Assembly: GCA_902495245.1 (NCBI GenBank)
Contig: CABUWI010000012.1
Location: 1 to 49,752, forward strand
Source: an uncultured Porphyromonadaceae bacterium
Lineage (GTDB): Bacteria > Bacteroidota > Bacteroidia > Bacteroidales > Muribaculaceae
Reading direction: 5' to 3'
DNA length: 49,752 bases
Position numbers and translations under genes: made by a program. Shown here one piece after another: positions 8,724-18,259 of this stretch (position 1 is the first letter of the stretch; each line of letters begins with the position of its first letter). The notes under the pieces were generated by a model. It made no database searches, was not told the origin of the DNA, and worked only from the letters and a program-made list of their open reading frames with translations.

Positions 8724-8750
8724 CGGACGCACGGGCCATGCGTCCCTACA
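8724..8750. repeat. REP-like palindrome in the prfA leader
   Basis: GACGCACGGGCCATGCGTC followed by CCTACA is one of six copies in the window. It lies inside the transcribed 5' leader of prfA, where it would fold into a hairpin. Confidence 0.82.
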
Positions 8751-8778
8751 CTCAGAGGTGATTTGTTTGAATTGAGTG

Positions 8779-8808
8779 CAAAGTTACGGAAAAAGGGGCG
8801 GAAAACAA
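8779..8808 (-). promoter_or_regulatory. Promoter of the prfA operon
   Basis: TAACTTTG box at 8779-8786 on the minus strand, with TTG at 8806-8808 and a 19-base spacer. This is the Bacteroidota sigma-factor consensus spacing. Confidence 0.75.
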
Positions 8809-8841
8809 AGAGCCCGCTCGCCGGGGTGGGCGGGAGCGGGC
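8800..8841 (-). terminator. Terminator of the ybeY-mnmG-apt-uvrC-ribD unit
   Basis: On the minus strand an 8-bp GC stem (8834-8841 with 8812-8819) is followed by TCTTTGTTTT. It lies 70 bases after the ribD stop and overlaps the prfA promoter region. Confidence 0.75.
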
Positions 8842-8910
8842 GTGAGAAGGAAATGTCGATTGATGGTGGTTAGACCTTTCGTTAAAGTCTGAAAATGCCT
8901 TCTCTTTGGT

Positions 8911-9873
8911 TTATAAACGGCCGAGACGGCTAAAGAGTTCGCGGTTGCAGAAGATTTCGATGTTTTCGGCCGGAGTGGCAACGGCCAATGCGGCCGAGGG
9001 CACGGCGGGCGCCTCGACGCCTGAGCCGACGGTGAGAGCCGGGTTGGTCTCGACGCGCAGCTCGTCCCAGAGGCCGGCGTCGAGAAAGGAGCGCTGGAGC
9101 GTCGGGCCGCCTTCGACCAGCAGCGAGCACAGTCCGCGCGAGTAGAGCGCCGAGAGCTGCTCGGCGAGGTCGCCGCGGGCGAACTCGACCCGCTCGGGGT
9201 TGCGCGCGCCGGGCCAGAGGCGGCAGTCGAGGCGCGGGCGGTCGAGGCGCAGCGTGGCCGAGCCGACGGCAATGGCGTCGAACGCGGCGCGATAACGGTG
9301 GGCGGCAATCTGCGATGCGGGCGAGGAGATGCGCAAGGGTAGGGTAGGGGACGAGTCGGCGCGCAGGCGGTCGACGAAGCCGTCGGCCGTACGTGCCCAT
9401 TTCAGGGCCACGTAGGGGCGGCGCAGGGTGTGGGCCGTGAAGAAGCGGCGGTTCAGGAAGCGGCACTCGTCGACGAGCGGCGAGGGGGGCAGAATTTCGA
9501 CCTCCACGCCGGCTTCGCGCAGCATGGCGATTCCGCGACCGCTGACCTTGGCGAAGGGGTCGACCGTGGCAACGACCACGCGCGGAATGCCGCGGTCGAT
9601 GATGAGGCGGGCGCAGGGAGGCGTCTTGCCGTAGTGGGCGCAGGGTTCGAGAGTGACGTAGAGCGTTGTCTGCGTCAGGTCGGCACCGGCGGCCGAGTTG
9701 ACGGCGTTGACCTCGGCGTGGGCCTGACCGCAGACGCGGTGGTAGCCTTCGCCGACAATGCGTCCGTCGGGCGCGACGATTACGGCGCCGACCATGGGGT
9801 TGGGGTGTGCACCGAGTTCGCCGCGGCGCGCCAGTTCGAGGGCGCGCCTCATGTAGTTAAGGTTTACGTTCAT
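8911..9873 (-). CDS. ribD: Bifunctional riboflavin deaminase/reductase RibD
   Basis: A 320-residue two-domain enzyme of riboflavin synthesis. The N-terminal zinc deaminase domain (about 1-145) shows HAEVNAV and PCAHYGKTPPC, whose His and two Cys bind zinc. The C-terminal dihydrofolate-reductase-like domain (about 150-320) starts at RPYVALKWARTADG and has VEGGPTLQRSFL. The product is 5-amino-6-ribitylamino-uracil phosphate. The C-terminal domain is slightly short for the family but keeps its landmarks. The start overlaps the uvrC 3' end by 17 bases, so the two are coupled. In relatives apt-uvrC is often followed by dtd; ribD here is a different neighbour. Confidence 0.94.
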   Translation of the reverse strand: MNVNLNYMRRALELARRGELGAHPNPMVGAVIVAPDGRIVGEGYHRVCGQAHAEVNAVNSAAGADLTQTTLYVTLEPCAHYGKTPPCARLIIDRGIPRVVVATVDPFAKVSGRGIAMLREAGVEVEILPPSPLVDECRFLNRRFFTAHTLRRPYVALKWARTADGFVDRLRADSSPTLPLRISSPASQIAAHRYRAAFDAIAVGSATLRLDRPRLDCRLWPGARNPERVEFARGDLAEQLSALYSRGLCSLLVEGGPTLQRSFLDAGLWDELRVETNPALTVGSGVEAPAVPSAALAVATPAENIEIFCNRELFSRLGRL

Positions 9874-11677
9874 TGAGTGCGTTGAAAAGTGTACGGGCCT
9901 TTGCGGGGCCGATGAGGTCGGTGAGCTGGGCGAGAGTGGCCGCCTTTACGCGCGCCACGGAGCGGAACTTCTTGAGCAGCAGCTCTTTAGTTTTTGGCCC
10001 GATACCCTCGATGCCGTCTAACTCGCTGACGGTCTGGCCTTTGCTGCGCTGATTGCGGTGGAAGGTGATGCCGAATCGGTGGGCCTCGTCGCGCAGCTGT
10101 TGGATTACGCGCAGGGTTTCGGAGTTCTTGTCGATGTAGAGCGGAATCGAGTCGCCCGGGAAGTAAATTTCTTCCAGACGCTTTGCGATGCCGACGACCG
10201 GGACGGTGCCGCGTAAGCCTATGGATTCAAGCGCCTCGACGGCGGCCGAGAGCTGGCCCTTGCCGCCGTCGACGACTATGAGCTGCGGCAGGTCGTCGGC
10301 GTCTTCGGTCATCAGACGCGTGTAGCGCCGCGTCAGAATCTCCTTCATCGAGGCGAAATCGTCGGGACCCTCGACCGTCTGAATCTTGAAGTGGCGATAG
10401 TCTTTCTTGGCCGGCTTGGCGTTGCGGAACACGACGCACGACGCCACGGGGTTCGTGCCCTGAATGTTCGAGTTGTCGAAGCACTCGATGTGGCGCGGCA
10501 GCTCGGGCAGGCGGAAGTCTTCCTTGATGCGGTTGAGCACCCTCATTGTGCGCTGCTCGGGGTTCAGCTTTTCGGCGCGTGCCTGAGCGTCGGCGCGTGC
10601 CTGGGCGGCGTTGCGTCGGCTCACTTCGAGCAGCTTTGCGCGGTCGCCGCGCTGCGGAACGGTGAACGTGATGCCGTCGAACTCCGTGTCGGGCAGCACG
10701 GCGGTGATAACCTCGTCGCACAACTCGCCGAAGCGCTCTTTGATTTCGGAGATGGCATAGGAGAGCAGGGTCGGGGCGTCTTCGTCCATGGAGCGCGCAT
10801 AGCGCAGCGTCATCGAGCGCACAATGGCGCCGCGGCGCACGTGCATGTAGTTGATATATACGTCTTTGTCGCCCTCGTCGGAGATGCCGAACACGTCGGT
10901 GCGGTCAATCACCTGGCTGATAATCACCGACTTGGACTGATAGCGCTCAATCAGGTCGTAGCGCTTTTTCAGTTCGTGGGCCTCTTCGAAGCGCAGCTGT
11001 TCGGCCAGGGCGGTCATCTCGTCGCGCAGGTGTTTGAGCAGGACGCCCGTCTCGCCGCGCAGAATCATCTTGATGCGCTCGATGTCGGCCAGATAGGCTT
11101 CGCGGTCAACGGCGCCTATGCAGCAGCCTCCGCACTTTTTCATGTGATATTCGAGGCAGAGGCGCCCCTTGCCGCGGCTGATGTAGTCGGGCGTGATTGC
11201 GTGGCGGCAGTTGCGCAGCGGGTAGAGCTCGTGAATCAGCGTCAGCACCGCCTTGGCCGAGGCCTGGTCGGTGTAGGGGCCGAAATATTTCGAGCCGTCG
11301 CGGGTGCGCTCGCGGGTCATGAAGACGCGCGGAAAATACTCGTTCGTAACCACAATCCAGGGGTAGGACTTGTCGTCCTTTAGCAGCACGTTATAGCGCG
11401 GCTTATACTCCTTGATCATGGAGTTCTCGAGGTTGAGCGCGTCTTGCTCGGTGGGCACCACGATGTAGCTCACGTCGGCGATTGCGCGCACCAGCAGGTT
11501 GGTGCGCACGCAGTCGTGGGTGCGGTTGAAGTATGAGCTTACGCGGCGCTTGAGGTTTACGGCCTTGCCGACGTATATGATCGTGCCCTCGGCGTCATAG
11601 TATGTGTAGACGCCGGGGGTTGAGGGCATGAGCGCGATTTTTTCGCGCAGCTCGGCCGATTTCTGTTTGAGCGACAT
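9857..11677 (-). CDS. uvrC: Excinuclease ABC subunit C
   Basis: A 606-residue nucleotide excision repair nuclease of normal length. The GIY-YIG domain (GVYTYYD...IIYVGKA, about 20-100) makes the 3' incision. A cysteine cluster follows (CRHAI, CLEYHMKKCGGCC). The UVR helical domain lies near 205-240 (LRFEEAHELKKRYD). The RNase H-like domain for the 5' incision contains ECFDNSNIQG and VVDGGKGQ. Tandem helix-hairpin-helix motifs end the protein (LDGIEGIGPKT). The ATG at 11677 is clear. Between it and the apt stop sits a REP-like pair, but no promoter box is seen, so it is probably read through from apt. Confidence 0.96.
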   Translation of the reverse strand: MSLKQKSAELREKIALMPSTPGVYTYYDAEGTIIYVGKAVNLKRRVSSYFNRTHDCVRTNLLVRAIADVSYIVVPTEQDALNLENSMIKEYKPRYNVLLKDDKSYPWIVVTNEYFPRVFMTRERTRDGSKYFGPYTDQASAKAVLTLIHELYPLRNCRHAITPDYISRGKGRLCLEYHMKKCGGCCIGAVDREAYLADIERIKMILRGETGVLLKHLRDEMTALAEQLRFEEAHELKKRYDLIERYQSKSVIISQVIDRTDVFGISDEGDKDVYINYMHVRRGAIVRSMTLRYARSMDEDAPTLLSYAISEIKERFGELCDEVITAVLPDTEFDGITFTVPQRGDRAKLLEVSRRNAAQARADAQARAEKLNPEQRTMRVLNRIKEDFRLPELPRHIECFDNSNIQGTNPVASCVVFRNAKPAKKDYRHFKIQTVEGPDDFASMKEILTRRYTRLMTEDADDLPQLIVVDGGKGQLSAAVEALESIGLRGTVPVVGIAKRLEEIYFPGDSIPLYIDKNSETLRVIQQLRDEAHRFGITFHRNQRSKGQTVSELDGIEGIGPKTKELLLKKFRSVARVKAATLAQLTDLIGPAKARTLFNALNERKP

Positions 11678-11722
11678 TTGCCGGAAAATTGGGCGGAAAA
11701 GAGATGGTGCGGAATACCAATC

Positions 11723-11816
11723 TGTAGGGACGCACGGTTCGTGCGTCCGCGGTACGCGCCGGTGTGGCGTCGGTTATGTATCCCGCGGTGCGGACGCACG
11801 AGCCGTGCGTCCCTAC
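11723..11816. repeat. Inverted pair of REP-like palindromes (BIME-like)
   Basis: Two copies of the GACGCAC...GTGCGTC palindrome at 11723-11749 and 11791-11816 face opposite ways, with the CCTAC tails outside. The pair is ~94 bases and lies between apt and uvrC inside a likely operon. The same paired layout recurs at 36384-36481. Confidence 0.85.
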
Positions 11817-11831
11817 GAGGGTCGGTGGGGT

Positions 11832-12350
11832 TTAGTAGGTGATCAGCGAGGTAACTTCGGCGTCCTTGGGCAGGCGGTCGCGGCCTTTGAGGGCTGTCAG
11901 CTCGATGATGAAGTTGATGTAGATTTTTTTCGGGTTCATCGACTTGATGAGCTCATAGGCTGCGGCCATGGTACCGCCGGTGGCGAGCACGTCGTCATGA
12001 ATCACCACGATGTCGTCGGGGGTGATTGCGTCGCGGTGAATCTCGATTGTGTCCTTGCCATATTCCTTGTCGTAGGTGGCCGAGATGGTGTCGGCGGGCA
12101 GCTTGCCGGGTTTGCGGCAGGGTACGAAGCCGGCGCCGATTTCAAAAGCGAGAATCGAGCCTCCGATGAAGCCGCGGCTTTCGATGCCGACCACCTTGGT
12201 TATGCCCTTGTCGCGATAGAGCTGGCCGAGGTCCCAGCCGATGATGTGGAGTGCGCGGGGGTCTTTGAAGGCGGTGGTGAGGTCTTTGAAGAGGACGCCC
12301 TTCGAGGGGAAGTCCTGCACGTCGCGAATGTGCTTCTTGATGTATTCCAT
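11832..12350 (-). CDS. apt: Adenine phosphoribosyltransferase
   Basis: A 172-residue type I phosphoribosyltransferase that makes AMP from adenine and PRPP. The PRPP loop VVIHDDVLATGGTM is near 118-131, the flexible-loop segment RKPGKLP near 85, and the start MEYIKKHIRDVQDFP is typical. The frame opens further to 12398, but that would put codons up to the parS palindrome; the ATG at 12350 gives the family length. It sits 64 bases after mnmG and is probably in the same unit. Confidence 0.94.
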   Translation of the reverse strand: MEYIKKHIRDVQDFPSKGVLFKDLTTAFKDPRALHIIGWDLGQLYRDKGITKVVGIESRGFIGGSILAFEIGAGFVPCRKPGKLPADTISATYDKEYGKDTIEIHRDAITPDDIVVIHDDVLATGGTMAAAYELIKSMNPKKIYINFIIELTALKGRDRLPKDAEVTSLITY

Positions 12351-12397
12351 TTCTTTTAGTTGGATTGTTAAGTAGTTGAAATTGCAGAGTTTAGTCA

Positions 12398-12413
12398 TGT
12401 TCCACGTGGAACA
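12398..12413. other. parS: parS centromere-like site (ParB-binding palindrome)
   Basis: TGTTCCACGTGGAACA is a perfect 16-base palindrome and fits the bacterial parS consensus TGTTnCACGTGnAACA at every fixed position. It lies in the 64-base mnmG-apt gap. Chromosomal parS sites cluster near oriC, and mnmG (gidA) is a common origin neighbour. I found no other CACGTG in the window with matching flanks. Confidence 0.85.
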
Positions 12414-12414
12414 G

Positions 12415-14264
<1,850 letters not shown>

Positions 14265-14268
<4 letters not shown>

Positions 14269-14693
14269 AACATCTCTGCCAGCATTTCAAGCGCGGCGTT
14301 TTCGTGTTGTTCCATAATTTCACGTTCGCCGGGTCCTTTGTCGTTGATGCCGCAAAGATGCAGCATGCCGTGGGCGATGACGCGGTGAAGCTCGCGCACG
14401 GGGTTCTGGCCGAACTGCTCGGCGTTGGTGGCCACGGTGTCGAGCGATATGTAGATGTCGCCGCTGACCATTCCGCGCTTTGAGTAGTCGAACGTGATGA
14501 TGTCGGTGTAGTAGTCGTGTTGCAAAAATTCGCGGTTCACTTTGAGAATACCTTCGTCGTCGGTGAAGATGTAGGTCAGTCGGCCGGGAATTTTGCCGTG
14601 GGCTTCGGCCACTTTTGCCAGCCACGGCTCCACGATGGACTTCTCAACGACCTCCGGAAATTCTACGCGTTCAGTCAACCAATTGATTGTCAT
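14265..14693 (-). CDS. ybeY: Endoribonuclease YbeY (rRNA maturation factor)
   Basis: A 142-residue zinc metalloprotein of the UPF0054 family. The metal motif HRVIAHGMLHLCG supplies three histidines, in the Bacteroidota variant with INDK after it. It matures 16S rRNA ends and takes part in ribosome quality control. The open frame reaches 14762, but the ATG at 14693 (MTINWLTERVEFP) matches the family start and lies downstream of the promoter at 14760. It is the first gene of the ybeY-mnmG-apt-uvrC-ribD unit. Confidence 0.92.
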
Positions 14694-14759
14694 TTTGTTA
14701 GCTCTTAAAATTTGACGGCTATAACAGTTCGGACAGTCGAATATATCCGAAAAACCGTT

Positions 14760-14767
14760 CAAAGTTA
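14760..14767 (-). promoter_or_regulatory. Promoter box upstream of ybeY
   Basis: TAACTTTG on the minus strand, about 66 bases before the ybeY ATG. A TTG lies 23 bases upstream of it (14791-14793), slightly far for the consensus. Confidence 0.65.
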
Positions 14768-14996
14768 CGCAATTTTTCTGACAAAAATTCCAATCCCGTC
14801 AAAAATTACGTTAAAATGCCGAATAACAGAGCTTTGGCTGCAAAAAGCGGCAAAAATGACGCTCCGAGAATTGAAAATTCATAGCTGTTTCGAATCGTTG
14901 TGCGGATTTTGCGGCAGATTTCACTTGATTTTAGGTCGCAATTCGTAACATTCATGATTGGCATGATTTTTGACTCCTACAGATTTGTCGTTTTTT
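14768..14996. other. Intergenic stretch without a recognisable gene
   Basis: An AT-rich divergent spacer between the ybeY promoter and the toxin-antitoxin promoter. I see no ORF, tRNA or repeat in it. It marks the left edge of the low-GC island that runs to about 19.5 kb. Confidence 0.5.
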
Positions 14997-15030
14997 TTGC
15001 GTAAAATATCCGACAAATTTATTACCTTTG
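14997..15030 (+). promoter_or_regulatory. Promoter of the AbiE-type operon
   Basis: TACCTTTG at 15023-15030, with TTG at 14997-14999 and a 23-base spacer. The ATG follows 20 bases later. Because of this promoter the TTG-initiated extension of the downstream frame to 14970 is unlikely. Confidence 0.65.
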
Positions 15031-15050
15031 CAATCGTTCATGGATATGCT

Positions 15051-15794
15051 ATGACAGTATCAAAAAAAATAAAGCAGACTATTTCGGAATTCCCGGACGA
15101 TTTTGTCTTTGCCGTTTCAGACCTTGACTGTGATGTAAGTCAACGCGAGGCTGCTGCAAGGGCTTTGCAGCGTATGGCTGAGAATGGCGAAATCTCAAAA
15201 CTATCAAACGGGAAATACTATAAGCCACGAGTTACTGTTTTTGGAAATTTGAAGCCTTCTCCGGCGCAGGTGGCAAAAGAGTTTCTGGTCAAGGACGGTC
15301 AGGTGATTGGTTACCTTACCGGCGCCATGGCGTTCTCACAATACTCCCTCACCACCCAAATATCGTCTGTGATTCAGATTGGTACCAACTATTACAGGAG
15401 ACCGTTAAAGCGCGGCAATTATAATATCTCTTTTGTTCTTCAGCCGAATGACATCAAAGAAGATGCTATTGACCTGTTCAGGTTATTGGACTGTCTCAAA
15501 TTTATCAAGGAGATACCGGGAACCACTCCCAATGAGGTGTGTAAGAGGATTATCTGCATAATAAGGGGACTGGACGATAACAAAAAGAAAAAAATGGCAG
15601 AATACGCGCTGAATTATGCTCCGTCTGTAAGAGCGTTGCTTGGAGCAATCATGGAGTATCTCGAATGTGGCGACAGTCTTGTCGAACCGCTGCGTCAGTC
15701 TTTGAACGGAGTATCCAAATACAGGATTCCAATAACTGATGCAGTTCTTCCCAATAAAGTAAAATGGAGAATCCATGAACCTGCACGAAGATAA
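15051..15794 (+). CDS. AbiEi-like antitoxin / transcriptional regulator (DUF6088 type)
   Basis: A 247-residue protein with an N-terminal winged-helix segment (about 1-65: ARALQRMAENGEISKLSNGKYYKP). It is followed by the conserved region found in antitoxins of AbiE systems (GYLTGAMAFSQYSLTTQ). In type IV AbiE systems this protein represses the operon and counteracts the toxin's nucleotidyltransferase activity. Its 3' end overlaps the toxin gene by 20 bases, the usual coupled layout. The base composition is AT-richer than the surrounding core genes, as expected of a mobile defence module. Family assignment rests on the partner and on the N-terminal HTH pattern. Confidence 0.8.
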   Translation: MTVSKKIKQTISEFPDDFVFAVSDLDCDVSQREAAARALQRMAENGEISKLSNGKYYKPRVTVFGNLKPSPAQVAKEFLVKDGQVIGYLTGAMAFSQYSLTTQISSVIQIGTNYYRRPLKRGNYNISFVLQPNDIKEDAIDLFRLLDCLKFIKEIPGTTPNEVCKRIICIIRGLDDNKKKKMAEYALNYAPSVRALLGAIMEYLECGDSLVEPLRQSLNGVSKYRIPITDAVLPNKVKWRIHEPARR

Positions 15795-16761
15795 AAAACT
15801 TTTTACCGATGCGGTATTTGCTACGGCTGAATATCTGGAAATAAATCCTGTCTACGTCGAAAAGGATTACTGGATAACACGGTCGTTAAGGCTGCTTGCG
15901 CAATCTGACACCGACAATCGCGCCATATTCAAAGGCGGAACAAGCCTTTCAAAGGCACATTTTATCGGCACACGGTTCTCCGAGGATATTGATATAGCCA
16001 TTGTCGACGCTGCTTCTTTGAACGGCAATCAAAGGAAGATGCTGATTAGAAAATTAGCAAAATCCATGACGGCCGGACTTGATGAGATTCCGACTCCCGG
16101 TGTAACGAGCAAGGGGTCGAGTTATTATAAGGCAATATATGGATATGACAGATTGGCTGAATTGAACGATTCCGTTACCGGCACGCCGATAAAACTCGGT
16201 CAGATAATGGTTGAGATAAATTCCTTTGCAAATCCGTATCCTTATGCAAAATGTGTGATAGACAATTTCATAGGGACATTCCTGTCAGCGTCCGGCAATC
16301 AGAGTTTCATCGAACAGTATGGTCTGGAGCCGTTTACCTTAAATGTCCTCGATAAAAGAAGGACAGCAACGGAGAAAATTGTATCCTTATTGAGATTCTC
16401 TTTAGCGCCCGATTACTATATCGAGCTGCCGAAGAAAATCCGTCATTTCTATGACCTGTACTATTTGATGGAGGATAAGGAGTGTGCTGATTATTTTTAT
16501 TCCGACGAATTTATCAGAGACTTGAAGTCGCTTCTTGAACATGACAGGAAGATGTTTGACAATCCCGGGAACTGGAGCAGTCGTCCACTTTCCGATTCGC
16601 CACTTTTTCATTCATTTGAAAAGATTTGGGACGGAGAATTGTCTAACATCTATATCGGCGAATTGTCGCGCCTGGCATACAAGGCAATTCCGGATTCATC
16701 TGTGGTCTTGAAAAATATTCAGGCAATCATGTCCAGAATAGAATCATCAGGAGTTAAGTAA
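15775..16761 (+). CDS. AbiEii-like nucleotidyltransferase toxin
   Basis: A 328-residue protein of the nucleotidyltransferase AbiEii/AbiGii family (DUF1814). The nucleotidyltransferase signature is clear: FKGGTSLSKAH near residue 60 and SEDIDIAI near 77, giving the GS/T...DxD metal site. Lys26-Asp27 (EKDYW) is the conserved N-terminal KD pair. In characterised relatives the enzyme modifies tRNA or blocks growth after phage infection, giving abortive infection. Start ATG at 15775 has GGAGA nearby and lies inside the antitoxin gene. No frameshift or missing core residue is seen, so the pair looks intact. Confidence 0.88.
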   Translation: MNLHEDKKLFTDAVFATAEYLEINPVYVEKDYWITRSLRLLAQSDTDNRAIFKGGTSLSKAHFIGTRFSEDIDIAIVDAASLNGNQRKMLIRKLAKSMTAGLDEIPTPGVTSKGSSYYKAIYGYDRLAELNDSVTGTPIKLGQIMVEINSFANPYPYAKCVIDNFIGTFLSASGNQSFIEQYGLEPFTLNVLDKRRTATEKIVSLLRFSLAPDYYIELPKKIRHFYDLYYLMEDKECADYFYSDEFIRDLKSLLEHDRKMFDNPGNWSSRPLSDSPLFHSFEKIWDGELSNIYIGELSRLAYKAIPDSSVVLKNIQAIMSRIESSGVK

Positions 16762-16855
16762 CTTCCTCAGATTGTTTGCGGTATCATAGGTAAATTGTGA
16801 TATAAGGCGTATTTTTATTTATTGATTTTTTGAAAACATTAAAAATATAAATAGG

Positions 16856-16889
16856 TTGGTGCTTATTTCAAAAATTATTATTATATTTG
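16856..16889 (+). promoter_or_regulatory. Promoter of the structured RNA
   Basis: TATATTTG at 16882-16889 fits TAnnTTTG, with TTG at 16856-16858 (23-base spacer). No coding frame begins downstream until 17212, so the product is probably an RNA. Confidence 0.6.
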
Positions 16890-16895
16890 CTCCCG

Positions 16896-17147
16896 TGAAG
16901 TAACCGAGAGAGGTTGCTATTACATATTAGTTGAAAGCGTTTTTGCTTTATCCTGAATTCGAAAATCGCCAAATTGAGAAAGGTGGGAGAAAGCAGTCGA
17001 AGACGCTCATGCTTGTCGTTTATCCGCTCCCCGACAAGGGGGTATCGATATCCGATAAGGCGTGGGAGCGGACTGTTTATTACCTTTAAGGCGTTTGGCG
17101 ATGCCTCGAATTCAGTATTCAGTAAATCATCGTCCCACGCTTTTTTT
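16896..17147 (+). ncRNA. Structured noncoding RNA, 6S-like rod (candidate)
   Basis: Between a promoter and a T-run (17141-17147) there is no ORF but a set of nested, collinear helices. 16953-16962 pairs with 17106-17115 (10 bp perfect), 16966-16973 with 17094-17101 (8 bp), 16979-16984 with 17082-17087, 16992-16998 with 17071-17077, and 17024-17031 with 17064-17071. Together they form one long interrupted hairpin with a large one-sided bulge, the shape known for 6S RNA, which binds RNA polymerase. An alternative 8-bp pairing (17060-17067 with 17133-17140) just before the T-run could act as the terminator. The 6S assignment is an inference from shape; the Bacteroidales-1 RNA motif is another name to test. 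Confidence 0.6.
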
Positions 17148-17211
17148 GTGTAACTACTTAAACTATATCATTGTCATATGTAGGGGTGATATATGGCACG
17201 AACGGAAAACG

Positions 17212-17541
17212 ATGGGTTTCTTTACTCCTGACTCAGAATCTGATGCGCTCAAAATTGTTGATAAGATCAACATGGAGATGAGGTCTATAAGTGCCTCAAT
17301 GCACTTAAATTACAATATGATTGACGGCCGCAACCGTAATATATGTCGAAGCCATTATGATAATATTCTGAGCTATGTCAGAAAATATGAGCGCATTAAA
17401 AGCAATCTCTCAGAATATGATCGAACGATGTTGTTGGGTGCAACTGTTGACGTTTGGAACGGCGAACGTGTAGGACTAATCATGTGGGAACAATATCTTC
17501 GTAACGTATTGGCAAAACTACATCAAGACATAAATTATTGA
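17212..17541 (+). CDS. Small helical protein of unknown function, M[G/A]FF family member 1
   Basis: A 109-residue protein I do not recognise. It begins MGFFTPDSES, is predicted mostly helical (amphipathic helices about 12-35, 48-70, 85-108), and has no signal peptide or membrane segment. The next two genes encode proteins of similar size, the same M[G/A]FF start and the same three-helix layout, so they look like diverged tandem paralogues. The frame is open upstream to 17062 through the RNA gene; I chose the ATG at 17212 because the extension would translate the folded RNA. No promoter box is obvious, so it may be read from the RNA promoter. AT-rich codons contrast with the core genome. Confidence 0.65.
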   Translation: MGFFTPDSESDALKIVDKINMEMRSISASMHLNYNMIDGRNRNICRSHYDNILSYVRKYERIKSNLSEYDRTMLLGATVDVWNGERVGLIMWEQYLRNVLAKLHQDINY

Positions 17542-17544
17542 CTT

Positions 17545-17844
17545 ATGGGATTTTTTAACGCTATGTCTTCAATAAATCGCGTAAATAATTTATTGAAGGA
17601 TTTGGAGAGTCAAGTCACTATCACTCAGGGATTGATTGCCTCCGGAGCTACGAGATACTATCTCGAAAACAGTTTGAATGTCCACAAAAGAATACATCAA
17701 GATTTAATAGATGCATTCGCAGGGAGTAGCGGGGCTCGCGTTTCAGTATTCAAAATATTTGGAGACTCAATGCGCATGGATGATGTACTTATGTATAGTA
17801 AGAATCTTATTTTACATCTCATGACAATTATTCAATCTCGATAG
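17545..17844 (+). CDS. Small helical protein of unknown function, M[G/A]FF family member 2
   Basis: A 99-residue protein beginning MGFFNAMSSI, three bases after the previous stop, so clearly in the same operon. It has helices at about 8-35, 40-62 and 78-97 and no export signal. The N-terminal MGFF and the position of helices match the genes on both sides, although overall identity is low. Such runs of small, divergent, AT-rich genes occur in orphan immunity arrays and in defence islands, but there is no direct evidence for either role here. Confidence 0.65.
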   Translation: MGFFNAMSSINRVNNLLKDLESQVTITQGLIASGATRYYLENSLNVHKRIHQDLIDAFAGSSGARVSVFKIFGDSMRMDDVLMYSKNLILHLMTIIQSR

Positions 17845-17870
17845 ACAAATCAAAAACATAAACTGCAATT

Positions 17871-18146
17871 ATGGCTTTTTTTGGACTTTTTGCGACAGAA
17901 TCTGATTTAGATAAGATTCTTGAGAAACTACGATTGTTGCATCAACAGGCGGTTGACCCGAGAAGGTCAACAATGTCTCGCGCAGAACTTAAGCATGAAC
18001 TCAAAAAGCAGTTGAATAAACTGCTTGATGTATGCGAAAGTGGAAACTTCCATGGCTCACAAATGGTTGAGTGGCCGACAAACGGTTGCTTGACGTCACT
18101 GCGCAATGTAACGTCAGAAGTGCAAGTGCTGATAGAAATGATTTAA
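17871..18146 (+). CDS. Small helical protein of unknown function, M[G/A]FF family member 3
   Basis: A 91-residue protein beginning MAFFGLFATE. It has a charged helix at about 10-28 (DLDKILEKLRLLHQQ), a second at 38-54 (ELKHELKKQLNKLLDV) and a C-terminal helix. It lies 26 bases after member 2. It shares start motif, size and fold pattern with the two preceding proteins. No function can be assigned. Confidence 0.6.
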   Translation: MAFFGLFATESDLDKILEKLRLLHQQAVDPRRSTMSRAELKHELKKQLNKLLDVCESGNFHGSQMVEWPTNGCLTSLRNVTSEVQVLIEMI

Positions 18147-18259
18147 TTAGAGAGAAGATTGAAAAATGGCTATCTGCAGAACCAGAAGCACTTTTGTCAT
18201 AGACGAATATTCAGGCCATAAATTGGGCCATTAATGTTAAACCTAAAAAATTATATCAA

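Noticed and set aside
16896..17147. Retron msr/msd, tmRNA, RNase P or SRP RNA
   Set aside because: No reverse transcriptase nearby, no CCA end or tag frame, and no conserved RNase P or SRP core motifs.
17193..17231. 12-codon ORF overlapping the start of the first M[G/A]FF gene
   Set aside because: Could be a coupled leader but occurs easily by chance; no supporting feature.
18166..18234. 22-codon ORF between member 3 and the TerB-like gene
   Set aside because: Too short and without similarity to its neighbours; no separate signal supports translation.
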